Shown piece after piece: positions 26,517-35,570 of a stretch of 64,000 bases of DNA. The stretch is from an uncultured Ligilactobacillus sp. (GTDB lineage: Bacteria; Bacillota; Bacilli; Lactobacillales; Lactobacillaceae), in contig CAKPZY010000005.1 of assembly GCA_934215475.1 (NCBI GenBank), positions 1-64,000 on the forward strand, in the 5' to 3' direction. The notes under the pieces are model-generated. The model saw only the letters and a list, made by a program, of their open reading frames with translations, did no database searches and was not told the origin of the DNA. Each line of letters begins with the position of its first letter. The stretch's first letter is position 1. Made by a program: the position numbers and the translations under genes.

Positions 26517-26550
26517 AAAAAAAACAGCGACCTGTCAAATGGCCGCTGTT
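26517..26550 (-). terminator. Terminator of pncB
   Basis: ACAGCG...CGCTGT with inner GGCC/GGTC pairing, then eight Ts on the minus strand directly after the pncB stop. Confidence 0.85.
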
Positions 26551-26560
26551 TGTCTTCAAA

Positions 26561-28012
26561 TTAAATGCTGTATTTTTTGATCAGCTCTTGCTGCTGTTCA
26601 TATAAAGCTTTCGTAATATACACTGGGTATTCGTCAGGATATAACAGACGTTTCTTAGCTGCCGGAAGCTCAGCTAACATTTTTTGGCTATATTTTTGGA
26701 TGTCAAAGACGTTTGGCAAATCTTGCGTTAATTTACCGCCCTCACTCATAACTTCTTTTTGTAAAGCAACGGCCCGAACGTTTCGTAATGTCTGGTAGCG
26801 TTTAGTAGCTTCCGGATCAGCGCTAAGCACTTTCATTTCTTTGATCTCTTCTGGGATATTGTCTGAACGTAAAGCAACCAAATCAGAAAAAGGCGCTCCA
26901 GTTCGCGGATCATACAAACGATATACTTGCTTAAGCCCAGGTAATGTCAGTTTGCCGATACTTGCACTGACCTTGACCTTGGGGAGCCAATTACCGGTCG
27001 TATTTTTAACAGCACCTAACTTATAAACTCCACTCAACACAGGTGAACTTGCACTAGTTATCAAGTTTTCACCCACACCAAAATTGTCGATTTGAGCACC
27101 TTCACCGATCAGGGATTGAACGATCTCTTCATCCAAAGAATTCGAGGCCGTGATCTTAGCTTCGGTGTAACCGGCATTGTCCAGCATCTCCCTGGCCTGG
27201 GTCGACAGTTGTGTAATGTCACCAGAATCGATCCTGATGGCAAAATTAGAATAACCCTTGGCTGCCAGCTGATCAAAGATCTTAATGGCGTTTGGAACAC
27301 CAGAACCTAAAACATCATAAGTATCAACTAAAAGTGAACAATTGTCAGGGTAGATGCGTGACCAAGCTTCAAAAGCTGTTAATTCATCATCAAAAGCTTC
27401 GACCCAGCTATGAGCCATCGTCCCTGCAACAGGAATGCCGAATTTTTTACCGGCCAGCAGATCTGAAGTGCTGGTGCACCCGCCAATCACCGCAGCACGC
27501 GCTCCATAAACCGCACTAGAGGGTCCTTGGGCACGACGGGCACCAAACTCCATAACAGCTCTGCCCTTGGCTGCGGCAACGATCCGCCGGGCTTTGGTAG
27601 CAATTAAGCTCTGGTGGTTGATGACATTTAAAAGTAAAGTTTCAAATAATTGTGATTGGATCAGCGGGCCTTCCACTGTTAACACTGGCTCACGCGAAAA
27701 TACCGGCGTCCCTTCAGTGATCGCATATACCTTGCAATCAAACTTAAAGTCGCGCAAATAATCCAGAAAACCGTCTGAAAAGATATTTAGGCTGCGCAGA
27801 TAATCTAAATCATCTTCTTCAAAATGATAATTTTGTAATTCCTCCAACACAGTCCCAATTCCCGCCAAAACAACGAAACGTCCGTTGTCCGGTAATTTGC
27901 GGAAGAACATATCAAAAGACCCGCATTCATTTATCATTTCCTCGTGAAATCCATTTGCCATTGTATATTCATATAAATCTGTCAAAAGTGCCAGGTTTCC
28001 TTGCTCGATCAT
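26561..28012 (-). CDS. pncB: Nicotinate phosphoribosyltransferase
   Basis: 483 residues, the usual size of the Gram-positive enzyme. It has LLTDLYEYTMANGF at the N-terminus, EFGARRAQGPSSAVYGARAA with the phosphorylated-His region counterpart, GTMAHSWVEAF, AIRIDSGDITQLS and NFGVGENLITS. It converts nicotinate and PRPP, using ATP, to nicotinate mononucleotide, the first step of Preiss-Handler NAD salvage. AGGAGGA lies about seven bases before the ATG. An NrtR-like regulator gene lies 159 bases upstream on the same strand, consistent with NAD-responsive control. Confidence 0.95.
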   Translation of the reverse strand: MIEQGNLALLTDLYEYTMANGFHEEMINECGSFDMFFRKLPDNGRFVVLAGIGTVLEELQNYHFEEDDLDYLRSLNIFSDGFLDYLRDFKFDCKVYAITEGTPVFSREPVLTVEGPLIQSQLFETLLLNVINHQSLIATKARRIVAAAKGRAVMEFGARRAQGPSSAVYGARAAVIGGCTSTSDLLAGKKFGIPVAGTMAHSWVEAFDDELTAFEAWSRIYPDNCSLLVDTYDVLGSGVPNAIKIFDQLAAKGYSNFAIRIDSGDITQLSTQAREMLDNAGYTEAKITASNSLDEEIVQSLIGEGAQIDNFGVGENLITSASSPVLSGVYKLGAVKNTTGNWLPKVKVSASIGKLTLPGLKQVYRLYDPRTGAPFSDLVALRSDNIPEEIKEMKVLSADPEATKRYQTLRNVRAVALQKEVMSEGGKLTQDLPNVFDIQKYSQKMLAELPAAKKRLLYPDEYPVYITKALYEQQQELIKKYSI

Positions 28013-28171
28013 AGATCGTTCCTCCTAAAGAATGATTAAAGGTAATACATACTTTTAATAAAAGATAAAAAAATAATAGCTCGTAATCATTTTCCGATAG
28101 TACTCTATTTAACCGGCAATTGCAAACCAAACTGTTTCTCAGGCATCCAAAAAAAGCCCAGCAAACTTTGA

Positions 28172-28936
28172 TTACTGTAGACGATATAAATTGGCTGGAC
28201 GTCCCCGTCCGGATCTTAAAGCAGTGCCGGCGCTTTCAAATAATTTGCTATGGGTCTTCTTAAAATTGGAATTATCTATCCGTTCAATCTTGGTCTTTAA
28301 AAACGGTGCATATACACAGCGGGCCTCTCTGAGCGTAAAAGTTCTCCCTAATATCAAAAGAACGGTCGGTTGATAATCCAACTTGTTTTTGATTCGGCGA
28401 CAAGCAACCTTTATGATCCATTCATGGTCAAAAGCCAAGCTCTTTTGCCGGTGGCCAGCATAATTTTTTAAGCCATGATAATATTTTTCGTGATCGTTTT
28501 CTCGTGCGACGTGAAATTTATCACTGCCATTGCAAAATAAGTAATGTCTGTCCTTCACTTTCATGGCAAACCATTTTGCAGCGCTTGCTCCATAACCGGG
28601 ATCTAACGGCGGCATTTCAGGTAAAAATGTCATGTAGGCTAAAGACAAAACTCTCTGCCGGCCGCTTTTTCTTTGCGGAGCGGTAAAGGTTTCCAATTGT
28701 TCCGTATGAAAGGCTGAAAGTTTTAAGCCAATCTTATCTTGGACCAGGCGTAAAGCCGCTTGATCAGCGTTCTCATTTTGACCCAAGAAAGTTTCCGGCA
28801 AAGCCCAAAGACCTTGAGCGGGTTCATTAGAGCGCTTGACTAATAATAAGTTGACCTCATTAGTCTCACGGTCAAAACTCCAAATGAGATTGACAATGTT
28901 GATTTGCATTTGTGCAGAATTATTTTCAGCCAACAC
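28172..28936 (-). CDS. nrtR: NrtR-like Nudix-domain transcriptional regulator of NAD metabolism
   Basis: About 254 residues: a Nudix-like domain (about 10-150) followed by a winged helix (about 170-250, with TLREARCVYAPFLKTKIERIDNSN split across helices and a C-terminal GRGRPANLYRL). The Nudix box region GQNENADQAALRLVQDKIGL lacks the catalytic REXXEE glutamates, as expected for a ligand-sensing NrtR that binds ADP-ribose rather than hydrolysing it. GGGAGG precedes GTG 28936 by four and TTG 28933 by seven bases, so either may start the protein. It sits directly upstream of pncB, the classic NrtR target. Confidence 0.85.
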   Translation of the reverse strand: MLAENNSAQMQINIVNLIWSFDRETNEVNLLLVKRSNEPAQGLWALPETFLGQNENADQAALRLVQDKIGLKLSAFHTEQLETFTAPQRKSGRQRVLSLAYMTFLPEMPPLDPGYGASAAKWFAMKVKDRHYLFCNGSDKFHVARENDHEKYYHGLKNYAGHRQKSLAFDHEWIIKVACRRIKNKLDYQPTVLLILGRTFTLREARCVYAPFLKTKIERIDNSNFKKTHSKLFESAGTALRSGRGRPANLYRLQ

Positions 28937-29083
28937 TTTACCTCCCAACTAATAGCAGTTAAAAAACATATCGATTTTAACTGTTCGGCGCAAGAATTCG
29001 AGCCCTTAACTACCTTTAATTATAACTAATTGAAAAGAACTATAAAACAATAATAATTGCTAATTTTAACCTATTTGTTTAAA

Positions 29084-29101
29084 ACAAGAATAAGTTCTTG
29101 T
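29084..29101. promoter_or_regulatory. Operator-like inverted repeat ACAAGAA-TAAG-TTCTTGT
   Basis: A perfect 7-bp dyad with four-base spacer overlaps the -35 region (TTCTTG, 18 bases, TATAAT) of the gene 29163-29813. Position suggests a repressor site. Confidence 0.45.
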
Positions 29102-29162
29102 ATTTATACCTTTTTCCTTATAATATGTAAGTGTCTTAAAAATCATTTAAGGAGGCTTTTTG

Positions 29163-29813
29163 ATGACTAAGGTTGGTATCATAGGTGCAACCGGTATGGC
29201 AGGCTCGGCTGCCTTCAAGGAAGCACAAATAGCAGGTTTGGACGTAACAGCAATCGTTCGTAACGCGACGAAAGCAAAAAAAGAGTTGGGTGATTCAATT
29301 CAGATCCTGGAAAAAGATGCATTTTCACTGACCAAAGATGACTTATCAGGTTTTGATGTTATCGTCGATGCATTTTCCACTGACCCGGCAAAGGCGTATC
29401 TTCACGTGGATCTGACGGCTAAATTGATCAGTTTATTCCGTGAAGAAAAGCAACCACGCTTCATTTTCATTTTGGGTGCAGGCAGTTTACGCACTGGAGC
29501 TGACCATCACCTCGTAGTAGAAGACATTAAAAAAGCACCAGGATCAAAAGCCTGGATCGGAACGCCGATCAACCAGCTGTCAGAATTACATTTCTTGCAG
29601 GATGTTACCAACGTAGATTGGGTCGGCATTTCACCAGGAGCATCTTTTGTCCCTGGTACAGCCGCATCCAATATCCTCGTGGGATCCAACGAATTGCTGG
29701 CGGATAAAGAAGGAAAGTCAGAAACAACGGCCGGTACAATGGCTAAGGTGATAGTTAAAGAGATTGAGGAACCTTCACATAAGCAAGAACGTTTTACTGT
29801 CGCCAACGGCTAA
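29163..29813 (+). CDS. NAD(P)-binding Rossmann protein (SDR-like, NmrA/YwnB type)
   Basis: 216 residues. It opens with KVGIIGATGMAGSAAFKEA, a Rossmann GxxGxxG nucleotide site, followed by VTAIVRNATKAKKEL and FDVIVDAF. FIFILGAGSLRTG and VDWVGISPGASFVPG complete the atypical SDR pattern of small flavin-reductase or quinone-reductase-like proteins. Substrate is unknown. AAGGAGG lies seven bases before ATG 29163. Its promoter overlaps an inverted repeat (29084-29101). A terminator follows at 29838. Confidence 0.8.
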   Translation: MTKVGIIGATGMAGSAAFKEAQIAGLDVTAIVRNATKAKKELGDSIQILEKDAFSLTKDDLSGFDVIVDAFSTDPAKAYLHVDLTAKLISLFREEKQPRFIFILGAGSLRTGADHHLVVEDIKKAPGSKAWIGTPINQLSELHFLQDVTNVDWVGISPGASFVPGTAASNILVGSNELLADKEGKSETTAGTMAKVIVKEIEEPSHKQERFTVANG

Positions 29814-29837
29814 CATTACGCTGACCACATTTAACAG

Positions 29838-29867
29838 GCTGCAGCATTTTAATGCCGCAGCTTTTTT
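29838..29867 (+). terminator. Terminator of the SDR-like gene
   Basis: GCTGCAGCAT...ATGCCGCAGC hairpin followed by six Ts. Confidence 0.85.
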
Positions 29868-29985
29868 GTGGACAGATTTTTCCAAAATATTTGGTATAAT
29901 TATCCTAAACACTTAAGAGAACAAGGTAAAAAGCATCCTTAGTCATATGTCTACCTTGATTCAAAAAAACGAGGAGAAGAGTATA

Positions 29986-30327
29986 ATGTTTAACCTAATA
30001 CCTAATGATATGCGAGAAGTTGCCGAGAAATTGGCTTATGAACAAGCACATGATCATCCAAACTTTACTGAAAAAGATGTCCTAATAGAAACTGCAAAGG
30101 CAGGCGTCCAAGAAATGTTCGATGAAGCCCTTGAGGGCCCCTATTATAACGTGAGGTGGCAAGGAATTGACTCATCATTGTTAGTGACAGGGCCGTTAAA
30201 AGAAGAAATTATTACCATGCGCCCACGAATCGACTTTGCAACTTTTTCAGCGGATTTTAAAAACAACCCCATTCTTTTTTGGCGTAATATTTCTCAACAA
30301 ATCAAGCAGGCAATAAAACTACAATAA
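29986..30327 (+). CDS. Hypothetical protein (113 residues)
   Basis: Small acidic soluble protein, not recognised. A helical first half (IPNDMREVAEKLAYEQAHDH) is followed by strand-rich YNVRWQGIDSSLLVTG and an IDFATFSADF segment. GAGGAGA about eight bases before ATG 29986 fixes the start. The in-frame ATG at 29947 has no such site. It stands alone between the SDR-like gene and the PTS permease. Confidence 0.6.
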   Translation: MFNLIPNDMREVAEKLAYEQAHDHPNFTEKDVLIETAKAGVQEMFDEALEGPYYNVRWQGIDSSLLVTGPLKEEIITMRPRIDFATFSADFKNNPILFWRNISQQIKQAIKLQ

Positions 30328-30502
30328 AAGATACCCACCAGTTTGACCCGTGTCCATGAATAGGAACACAGGTATTTGTTTGCGTAAATCTGGCTATAAT
30401 TTTTATTGAAAATCTTCTTTAGACATCCTTTGTCTTATTCCTTTTTTAACATTATAATTTGACTTGTACATATTTTACCTTTAAATGACAGGAGGCATCA
30501 GC

Positions 30503-31756
30503 ATGGAAAAGTTCATGGATTGGTTACAAAAATATATCATTCCTCCCATGGCCAAAGTCGGCAACAACAAATATCTGGTTTCGGTCCGCAATGGCTTAGT
30601 ACTCACTTTACCCGCCATCATTGGCGGCAGTATTTTCCTAATCTTAGGCAATATTCCGATCCAACCCTGGTTAAATTTGATCAAGCCTTACTCAGATTGG
30701 ATCAACGTGGCAGTCAACGGTTCATTTGGCATCATTTCACTGATAGCTGTGATCGGCATCGGCTACGAATTAGCCAAAGAGCTGAAGATCGATCCCATCT
30801 CGGGAGCCGGTTTATCAACTATGGCCTTTGTTATCCTGTGCTTTAATGACAAACTTCAACTTGACGTTGCCAATTTTTCCTCCTCTGGCCTATTTACCGC
30901 CATCATTACTGCATTCATTTCTGTTTCTGTCTATAAGTGGTTTATCAAAAGAAATATCGTCATCAAATTGCCTGCTGGTGTCCCTAGTGCGGTATCTAAT
31001 TCATTTGTGGCTTTACTCCCCGGTTTTGTGATCTTAGTGCTTTTTTGGGCCATCCGTATCCCATTTGGAGTTGACGTCAATGAAGTGATCCAAGCCATTT
31101 TCCACCCGCTGCTCTTCGCTTTGAATTCTTTGCCCGGCATTTTAGTTTACACTTTACTAGTGAGTGTTCTTTGGGTTTGCGGGATCCATGGCGATATGAC
31201 GCTTGAAGGCATCGCCGATCCAATCTTTTTACAATTTCTTGCTGCGAATGGAACCGCTTACGCTAATCATGACCCACTGCCATACGTGACCTCTTCTGGC
31301 TTTTCCAGCTTGTTTGTGAATGTGGGAGGGACTGGAGCTACGATCACTCTTGTTCTCCTCATGCTTTTTTCAAAAAGCAAGACCTATCGTGATCTGGGAA
31401 GAGTTGCTTTCCCTAGTGCGCTATTTGAAATAAATGAACCAGTGATTTTCGGCTTTCCTATTGTTATGAATCCACTCACCCTGATACCATTTATCGTGGT
31501 GCCGTTGGTACTTGCGACCTTATCATATCTATTGATAATTTTAGGATGGGTTGCAGCACCTTCTGCCATGGTTCCTTGGACAATGCCGCCCATCATCGGA
31601 CCACTCATGGCGACCGGTTGGGATTGGCGCGCCGCAGTCTGGTCAGCCGTTGAATTAATTATTGCCGGATTTTTGTATTTCCCGTTTTTTAAAGCAGCCG
31701 AAAAGAAAATGCTGCTCGAAGAACAAGCTAAGACAACGCAAGAAAGCATCAGTTAA
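30503..31756 (+). CDS. PTS EIIC permease, cellobiose/lichenan family (orphan)
   Basis: 417 residues with about ten membrane spans. It matches the lactose/cellobiose EIIC family: MDWLQKYIIPPMAKVGNNKY at the start, VLTLPAIIGGSIFLILGNIP, GDMTLEGIADPIF, and FEINEPVIFGFPIVMNPLTLIPF, the highly conserved sugar-site loop. Such permeases bring in beta-glucosides, cellobiose or chitobiose with phosphorylation by separate EIIA and EIIB proteins. None of those, nor a 6-phospho-beta-glucosidase, is nearby, so it must borrow partners encoded elsewhere. ACAGGAGG precedes ATG 30503 by about seven bases. Confidence 0.9.
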   Translation: MEKFMDWLQKYIIPPMAKVGNNKYLVSVRNGLVLTLPAIIGGSIFLILGNIPIQPWLNLIKPYSDWINVAVNGSFGIISLIAVIGIGYELAKELKIDPISGAGLSTMAFVILCFNDKLQLDVANFSSSGLFTAIITAFISVSVYKWFIKRNIVIKLPAGVPSAVSNSFVALLPGFVILVLFWAIRIPFGVDVNEVIQAIFHPLLFALNSLPGILVYTLLVSVLWVCGIHGDMTLEGIADPIFLQFLAANGTAYANHDPLPYVTSSGFSSLFVNVGGTGATITLVLLMLFSKSKTYRDLGRVAFPSALFEINEPVIFGFPIVMNPLTLIPFIVVPLVLATLSYLLIILGWVAAPSAMVPWTMPPIIGPLMATGWDWRAAVWSAVELIIAGFLYFPFFKAAEKKMLLEEQAKTTQESIS

Positions 31757-31876
31757 AAACTAGGCGTCACAGATAGTTTACAAGGAAATAACGACTGCTC
31801 TTTTGGATAAAGCTCGGGGCACACTAATTTTCTGGCCGTCCCTTCTTTGCTAACCTGTTATTATTTAGGAGGTCTT

Positions 31877-33064
31877 ATGTTGTCAAAATATCGTTTAATA
31901 TCAAACGCTGACCTTGAACAATATTATCAGTTGTATCTTTATGCTTTTAATACGCCTGATGAACCGCGTCGGCGCCAATATTTTTTTGATCGTTTAGGTC
32001 ACGGTCTTTCATATGGACTTAAAAATAATTCTGGTCTCACCAGTGCCTTATATAGTTTACCCTTCACCATTAACTTTCACGGTGTTACCTACAAAATGAA
32101 CGGTATCGGCGATGTCGCAACTGCTCCTGAAAGTGCGGGGCAAGGTGGTGCCAGCATTCTATTGCAGGATGCCCTAAATGATATGTATGAAAATAACGTG
32201 ACTCTCTCTTACCTAGCACCGTTTTCTTTTGCCTACTATCGGCGGCTGGGTTATGAACAAGCCTTTTCTCATTTGCATTATTCTCTTGCCAGTGGAGATG
32301 TACCAAGTTATCGGTCGCGACACCCTGAAGGTCATGTCAGCAGACAACCATTACAAAACGTTTTACCAGAAACTGCTGCTTTTTATGGGCAGTTTTCCCA
32401 GCAAGGCTTAAAGGGCGGACTCATCAGGGACAAATGGTGGTGGAACTACCTCTCCATTAAAAATGAATGGCAGGTCGGACTATATTATGATGAACATGAA
32501 AAAGTCCAAGGGTACGTGATATATGAATACTCACCAACTCGTTTAACTGTCAAAGAATTTCTGTATGGATCGACAGCGGCTTTTGAACATCTACTGTCTT
32601 TTATTTTCAATCATAAAAATTCAGTACCCAAGATAAACTTTGATTCACCAGATGTGACCTATCATGGCGATTGGCTGGGAGACCCATACAGTTTATCGAG
32701 TCGAGTAGTTCCATACATGATGGCACGGATCGTTGATCTCAAAGACTTTTTGACCCGCTACCCATATCTCAAACAAACATTTGGACCGATTGTTTTACCG
32801 GTCAAAGACGAGAGCCTTCCACAAAATTCTGGTGTGTGGCGTCTTTTTGCCCAAAATGGTCAAAATGAAATTAAAAAAATTGGTCCCTTAACGAGCAGGG
32901 ACACCAAGTATATTTCGATCCAACAACTGACTAAAGCACTATTTGGTACAACTTCTGTCCTAGAGATCACAACTACTGGGAAAGCAGCCTTAGAGCCGCA
33001 GACAGTCAAAAAGCTAAACGAGATCTTGGTCGATGAACCTCCGGAACTAGTCGATTATTTTTAA
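31877..33064 (+). CDS. Eis-like GNAT N-acetyltransferase
   Basis: 395 residues with the Eis plan: N-terminal GNAT domain (about 1-140, with IGDVATAPESAGQGGASILL as the acetyl-CoA loop and YLAPFSFAYYRRLGYEQ), a second GNAT-like fold, and a C-terminal SCP2-like domain ending LVDYF. Free C-terminal carboxylates are characteristic of Eis active sites. Eis proteins acetylate amines, including aminoglycosides and protein lysines; the physiological target here is unknown. GGAGG is four bases before ATG 31877. The frame extends upstream to 31847 without support. Confidence 0.85.
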   Translation: MLSKYRLISNADLEQYYQLYLYAFNTPDEPRRRQYFFDRLGHGLSYGLKNNSGLTSALYSLPFTINFHGVTYKMNGIGDVATAPESAGQGGASILLQDALNDMYENNVTLSYLAPFSFAYYRRLGYEQAFSHLHYSLASGDVPSYRSRHPEGHVSRQPLQNVLPETAAFYGQFSQQGLKGGLIRDKWWWNYLSIKNEWQVGLYYDEHEKVQGYVIYEYSPTRLTVKEFLYGSTAAFEHLLSFIFNHKNSVPKINFDSPDVTYHGDWLGDPYSLSSRVVPYMMARIVDLKDFLTRYPYLKQTFGPIVLPVKDESLPQNSGVWRLFAQNGQNEIKKIGPLTSRDTKYISIQQLTKALFGTTSVLEITTTGKAALEPQTVKKLNEILVDEPPELVDYF

Positions 33065-33159
33065 TAGGCGATGGTCAACACTTTTCCATACTAAAGCTTG
33101 CTTTTGCTTAATAAACGCGCTATATTCAAGCAATACTTATAGCAAAAGAGGTAAAGTAT

Positions 33160-33402
33160 ATGAAAGCGACACAAAAGCGCAAAATATTTCTCATTTTCGG
33201 TCTATCGTGGGTGGCAGCCTTTATTTTAGCCGGTTTGAGTGTTGTGGCTTGGCTTAGTCGGCCATCTAATGTGATCACATTGTTATTGCTGATCTGCGAT
33301 TTTGTTGCTCTCAGTTTGGTTTCGACCAGCCTCACACTAGCCATTTCTTGGTGGCATAAAAAGCACGTGGCCAAAAAGCACGTGAAAATAGATCGGCCAT
33401 AA
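33160..33402 (+). CDS. Small two-span membrane protein (hypothetical)
   Basis: 80 residues with two hydrophobic helices (IFLIFGLSWVAAFILAGLSV and VITLLLLICDFVALSLV), Lys/Arg at both ends and a basic tail KKHVAKKHVKIDRP. AGAGGT lies about seven bases before the ATG. Family not recognised. It is followed by a strong bidirectional terminator. Confidence 0.65.
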   Translation: MKATQKRKIFLIFGLSWVAAFILAGLSVVAWLSRPSNVITLLLLICDFVALSLVSTSLTLAISWWHKKHVAKKHVKIDRP

Positions 33403-33403
33403 C

Positions 33404-33452
33404 AAAAAGCCCTGGAAATGAGATCAAGCTGATCTCATTTCCAGGGCTTTTA
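33404..33452. terminator. Bidirectional terminator between 33160-33402 and msrA
   Basis: AAAGCCCTGGAAATGAGATCA is the exact inverse of the sequence ending at 33450, a 21-bp perfect stem with a two-base loop and flanking T/A runs. Confidence 0.92.
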
Positions 33453-33475
33453 AGCCACCTTTATGGATTAGGCGT

Positions 33476-34009
33476 TTAAAATAGTTTGTGGTGTTTTTTC
33501 CACTTGTCTTTAATGAATTTCTCTCGACCGCCCTTTTCCTCCATTTGAAATCGTACAGGATTTTTTCTATAAAATTCCTGATGATAATCCTCTGCTGGAT
33601 AAAAAGGCTGTGCATCCTCGATTTGTGTCACGATCGGGGCAGAAAAGCGTCCACTTTCTTCTAATTCTTTTTTAGAAGCTTCAGCAATTTTTCTTTCTTC
33701 GTCATTTTGTACGAAAATCACCGGCCGGTAATTGTCGCCGCGATCTTGAAATTGACCCATGGCGTCGGTGGGATCGGTTTGACGCCAATAGACTTCTACC
33801 AGATCCTGATAAGAAACGACTGCCGGATCATAATGAATCTCTACAGCTTCAGTGTGTCCGGTAGTATGGCTGCAAACTTGTTCATAGGTCGGGTTTGGAA
33901 CGTGCCCGCCCGTATATCCTGAAACTACTTTGTTGATCCCTGGCTGTTCATCAAAGGGTTTGACCATACACCAAAAACACCCGCCCGCAAAAATCGCTGT
34001 TTTCTCCAT
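33476..34009 (-). CDS. msrA: Peptide methionine sulfoxide reductase A
   Basis: 177 residues with the MsrA active site [15 protein letters not shown] (catalytic Cys in GCFWC), then [26 protein letters not shown] and [11 protein letters not shown], and the late [16 protein letters not shown]. It reduces methionine-S-sulfoxide in proteins using thioredoxin. GGAG lies eight bases before ATG 34009. The longer frame to 34075 lacks a site. It lies downstream of trxA and gpx on the same strand with gaps of 95 and 66 bases, so the three may be co-transcribed. Confidence 0.95.
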   Translation of the reverse strand: MEKTAIFAGGCFWCMVKPFDEQPGINKVVSGYTGGHVPNPTYEQVCSHTTGHTEAVEIHYDPAVVSYQDLVEVYWRQTDPTDAMGQFQDRGDNYRPVIFVQNDEERKIAEASKKELEESGRFSAPIVTQIEDAQPFYPAEDYHQEFYRKNPVRFQMEEKGGREKFIKDKWKKHHKLF

Positions 34010-34103
34010 TGCCAATTCTCCTTCACATTGCTTAATACATACATTAAAGGAGCACAGATCAACTCCATGCTCCAATAAATTATTTTAGACTGTTAACGCT
34101 GCT

Positions 34104-34421
34104 TTAGTCAGTATACTTTTCCAGGATCTTTTTCAATTGATCTTTGGGATGATAACCGACCAGCGTATCGACAACCTCACCATTTTTTTTGACCAGTAAA
34201 GTTGGAATACTCATGATACCAAATTGTGCAGGCGTATCAGGATTTTGGTCAACATCCATTTTAGTGAATTCAACCTCGCCATCCATTTCATCAGACAACT
34301 GTTCTACAACAGGCGATTGCATCCGACAAGGACCGCACCATGTTGCCCAAAAGTCTGTTAAGGCAACACCTTTGCCTGTAACATCTTCAAAATCTTTATC
34401 AGTGACTTCTTTAACTGCCAT
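34104..34421 (-). CDS. trxA: Thioredoxin
   Basis: 105 residues, classic thioredoxin: FWATWCGPCRMQSPVVEQL with the CGPC redox pair, MDVDQNPDTPAQFGIMSIPT with the cis-Pro, and a C-terminal helix. It supplies electrons to MsrA, glutathione-peroxidase-type enzymes and ribonucleotide reductase. AGGAGGGAG precedes the ATG. Its position between gpx and msrA makes it the likely electron donor for both products. Confidence 0.95.
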   Translation of the reverse strand: MAVKEVTDKDFEDVTGKGVALTDFWATWCGPCRMQSPVVEQLSDEMDGEVEFTKMDVDQNPDTPAQFGIMSIPTLLVKKNGEVVDTLVGYHPKDQLKKILEKYTD

Positions 34422-34487
34422 AAGTTTCTCCCTCCTAAATGAACACTTTCATATCGTGCCCCATGTAACTATAACAATAATGATAAC

Positions 34488-34967
34488 TCATCCATCAGAT
34501 TTTTGCACTGCTTTGGCAATATCAGCTGCAAATTCCACTGGAGAAGTTTTCGGTTCATATCTGGCAATGACCTGGCCAGAGCGATTTATCAGAAATTTCG
34601 TGTAGTTCCAGGCAATGTCTTTACCATCTGTCTGTTCTTTCAAATACTTGTAGAGCGGGTCTTCGTCTTCCCCATTGACTGCTACCCTTTTAGTCATTGG
34701 AAAAGTGACACCAAAATGAACCTTGCAGTATTGCTGCGCCTCTTCATCAGAGTCCAGCTCTTGTTTAAACTGGTTTGAAGGTAAACCAACTACCCTAAAC
34801 CCATCGTCTTTATACTCATCATAAAGTTTCTCTATTTCTTTTAACTGCGGAGCCAAACCGCATTTACTGGCGGTATTCACTAGCAGTAAAACGTCTCCCT
34901 TAAAATCATTAAAATCGATTTGCTGACCGCCAATCTCTTCTTTTTCAAAATCATATATCGATGTCAC
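34488..34967 (-). CDS. Glutathione peroxidase family thiol peroxidase
   Basis: 159 residues with the family triad: LLVNTASKCGLAPQ (peroxidatic Cys in place of selenocysteine), GLPSNQF with Gln, and WNYTKFLINRSG with Trp/Asn. Bacterial Cys-type members usually take electrons from thioredoxin, which fits trxA next door. AGAGAGG is about eight bases before GTG 34967. The GTG three codons earlier lies too close to it. It is first of the gpx-trxA-msrA group. Confidence 0.92.
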   Translation of the reverse strand: MTSIYDFEKEEIGGQQIDFNDFKGDVLLLVNTASKCGLAPQLKEIEKLYDEYKDDGFRVVGLPSNQFKQELDSDEEAQQYCKVHFGVTFPMTKRVAVNGEDEDPLYKYLKEQTDGKDIAWNYTKFLINRSGQVIARYEPKTSPVEFAADIAKAVQKSDG

Positions 34968-35238
34968 GCTGACCACCTCTCTATAACAAAATTTCTTTCA
35001 CTCGCAAACAATCGTTCACGACTTACTAACAAAAATGTAACATCATTTTGCTGCGTCTTCAAATTATTTGCTTACAAAAAGATAGCTTTTTATCATTGCT
35101 GACTGCCCAATTTTTTTGTGTGCATCTAATCGTGAATCAGTTACAATAAGGGATGTAAGTAGATCATTGCCATTTAGAATTACGCTGTTACGTTTTAGAA
35201 TAACAAACTCAACACGCACCAGTTAAGGAGGATGTTCT

Positions 35239-35535
35239 ATGAACTTTAAGCTAGAAACCAAATACAAAGAAGACCGCGACCGTTTTGTGCATTACAATTC
35301 CAACAACAAAGTTGATGCTGAAGTTGACTTCACCCCAGATGATACACAGAAGACTTACACTATTGACTCGACCGTTGTCGATCCATCTTTAAGAGGTCAA
35401 GGAATTGCCGGAAATTTGATGGTAGCAATGGCAAAACATGCGCGTGAAACTGGCTACCGCATAATTAACGTTTGTCCTTACGCAGTGAATTACTTTGATA
35501 AACACCATGACCAATACGCGGACATTCTAAAATAA
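35239..35535 (+). CDS. Small GNAT-type N-acetyltransferase (YidJ/YjdJ-like)
   Basis: 98 residues, a minimal GNAT fold: DAEVDFTPDDTQKTYTID, the acetyl-CoA loop DPSLRGQGIAGNLMVAMAKH, and IINVCPYAVNYFDKH. These short GNATs are common in Firmicutes, with unknown acceptors. AAGGAGG lies about nine bases before the ATG. It is divergent from the redox group and followed by an 850-base stretch without genes. Confidence 0.85.
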   Translation: MNFKLETKYKEDRDRFVHYNSNNKVDAEVDFTPDDTQKTYTIDSTVVDPSLRGQGIAGNLMVAMAKHARETGYRIINVCPYAVNYFDKHHDQYADILK

Positions 35536-35570
35536 ACGTCATTTTCGTTCGCAATTTTAGCACAAAAAAA

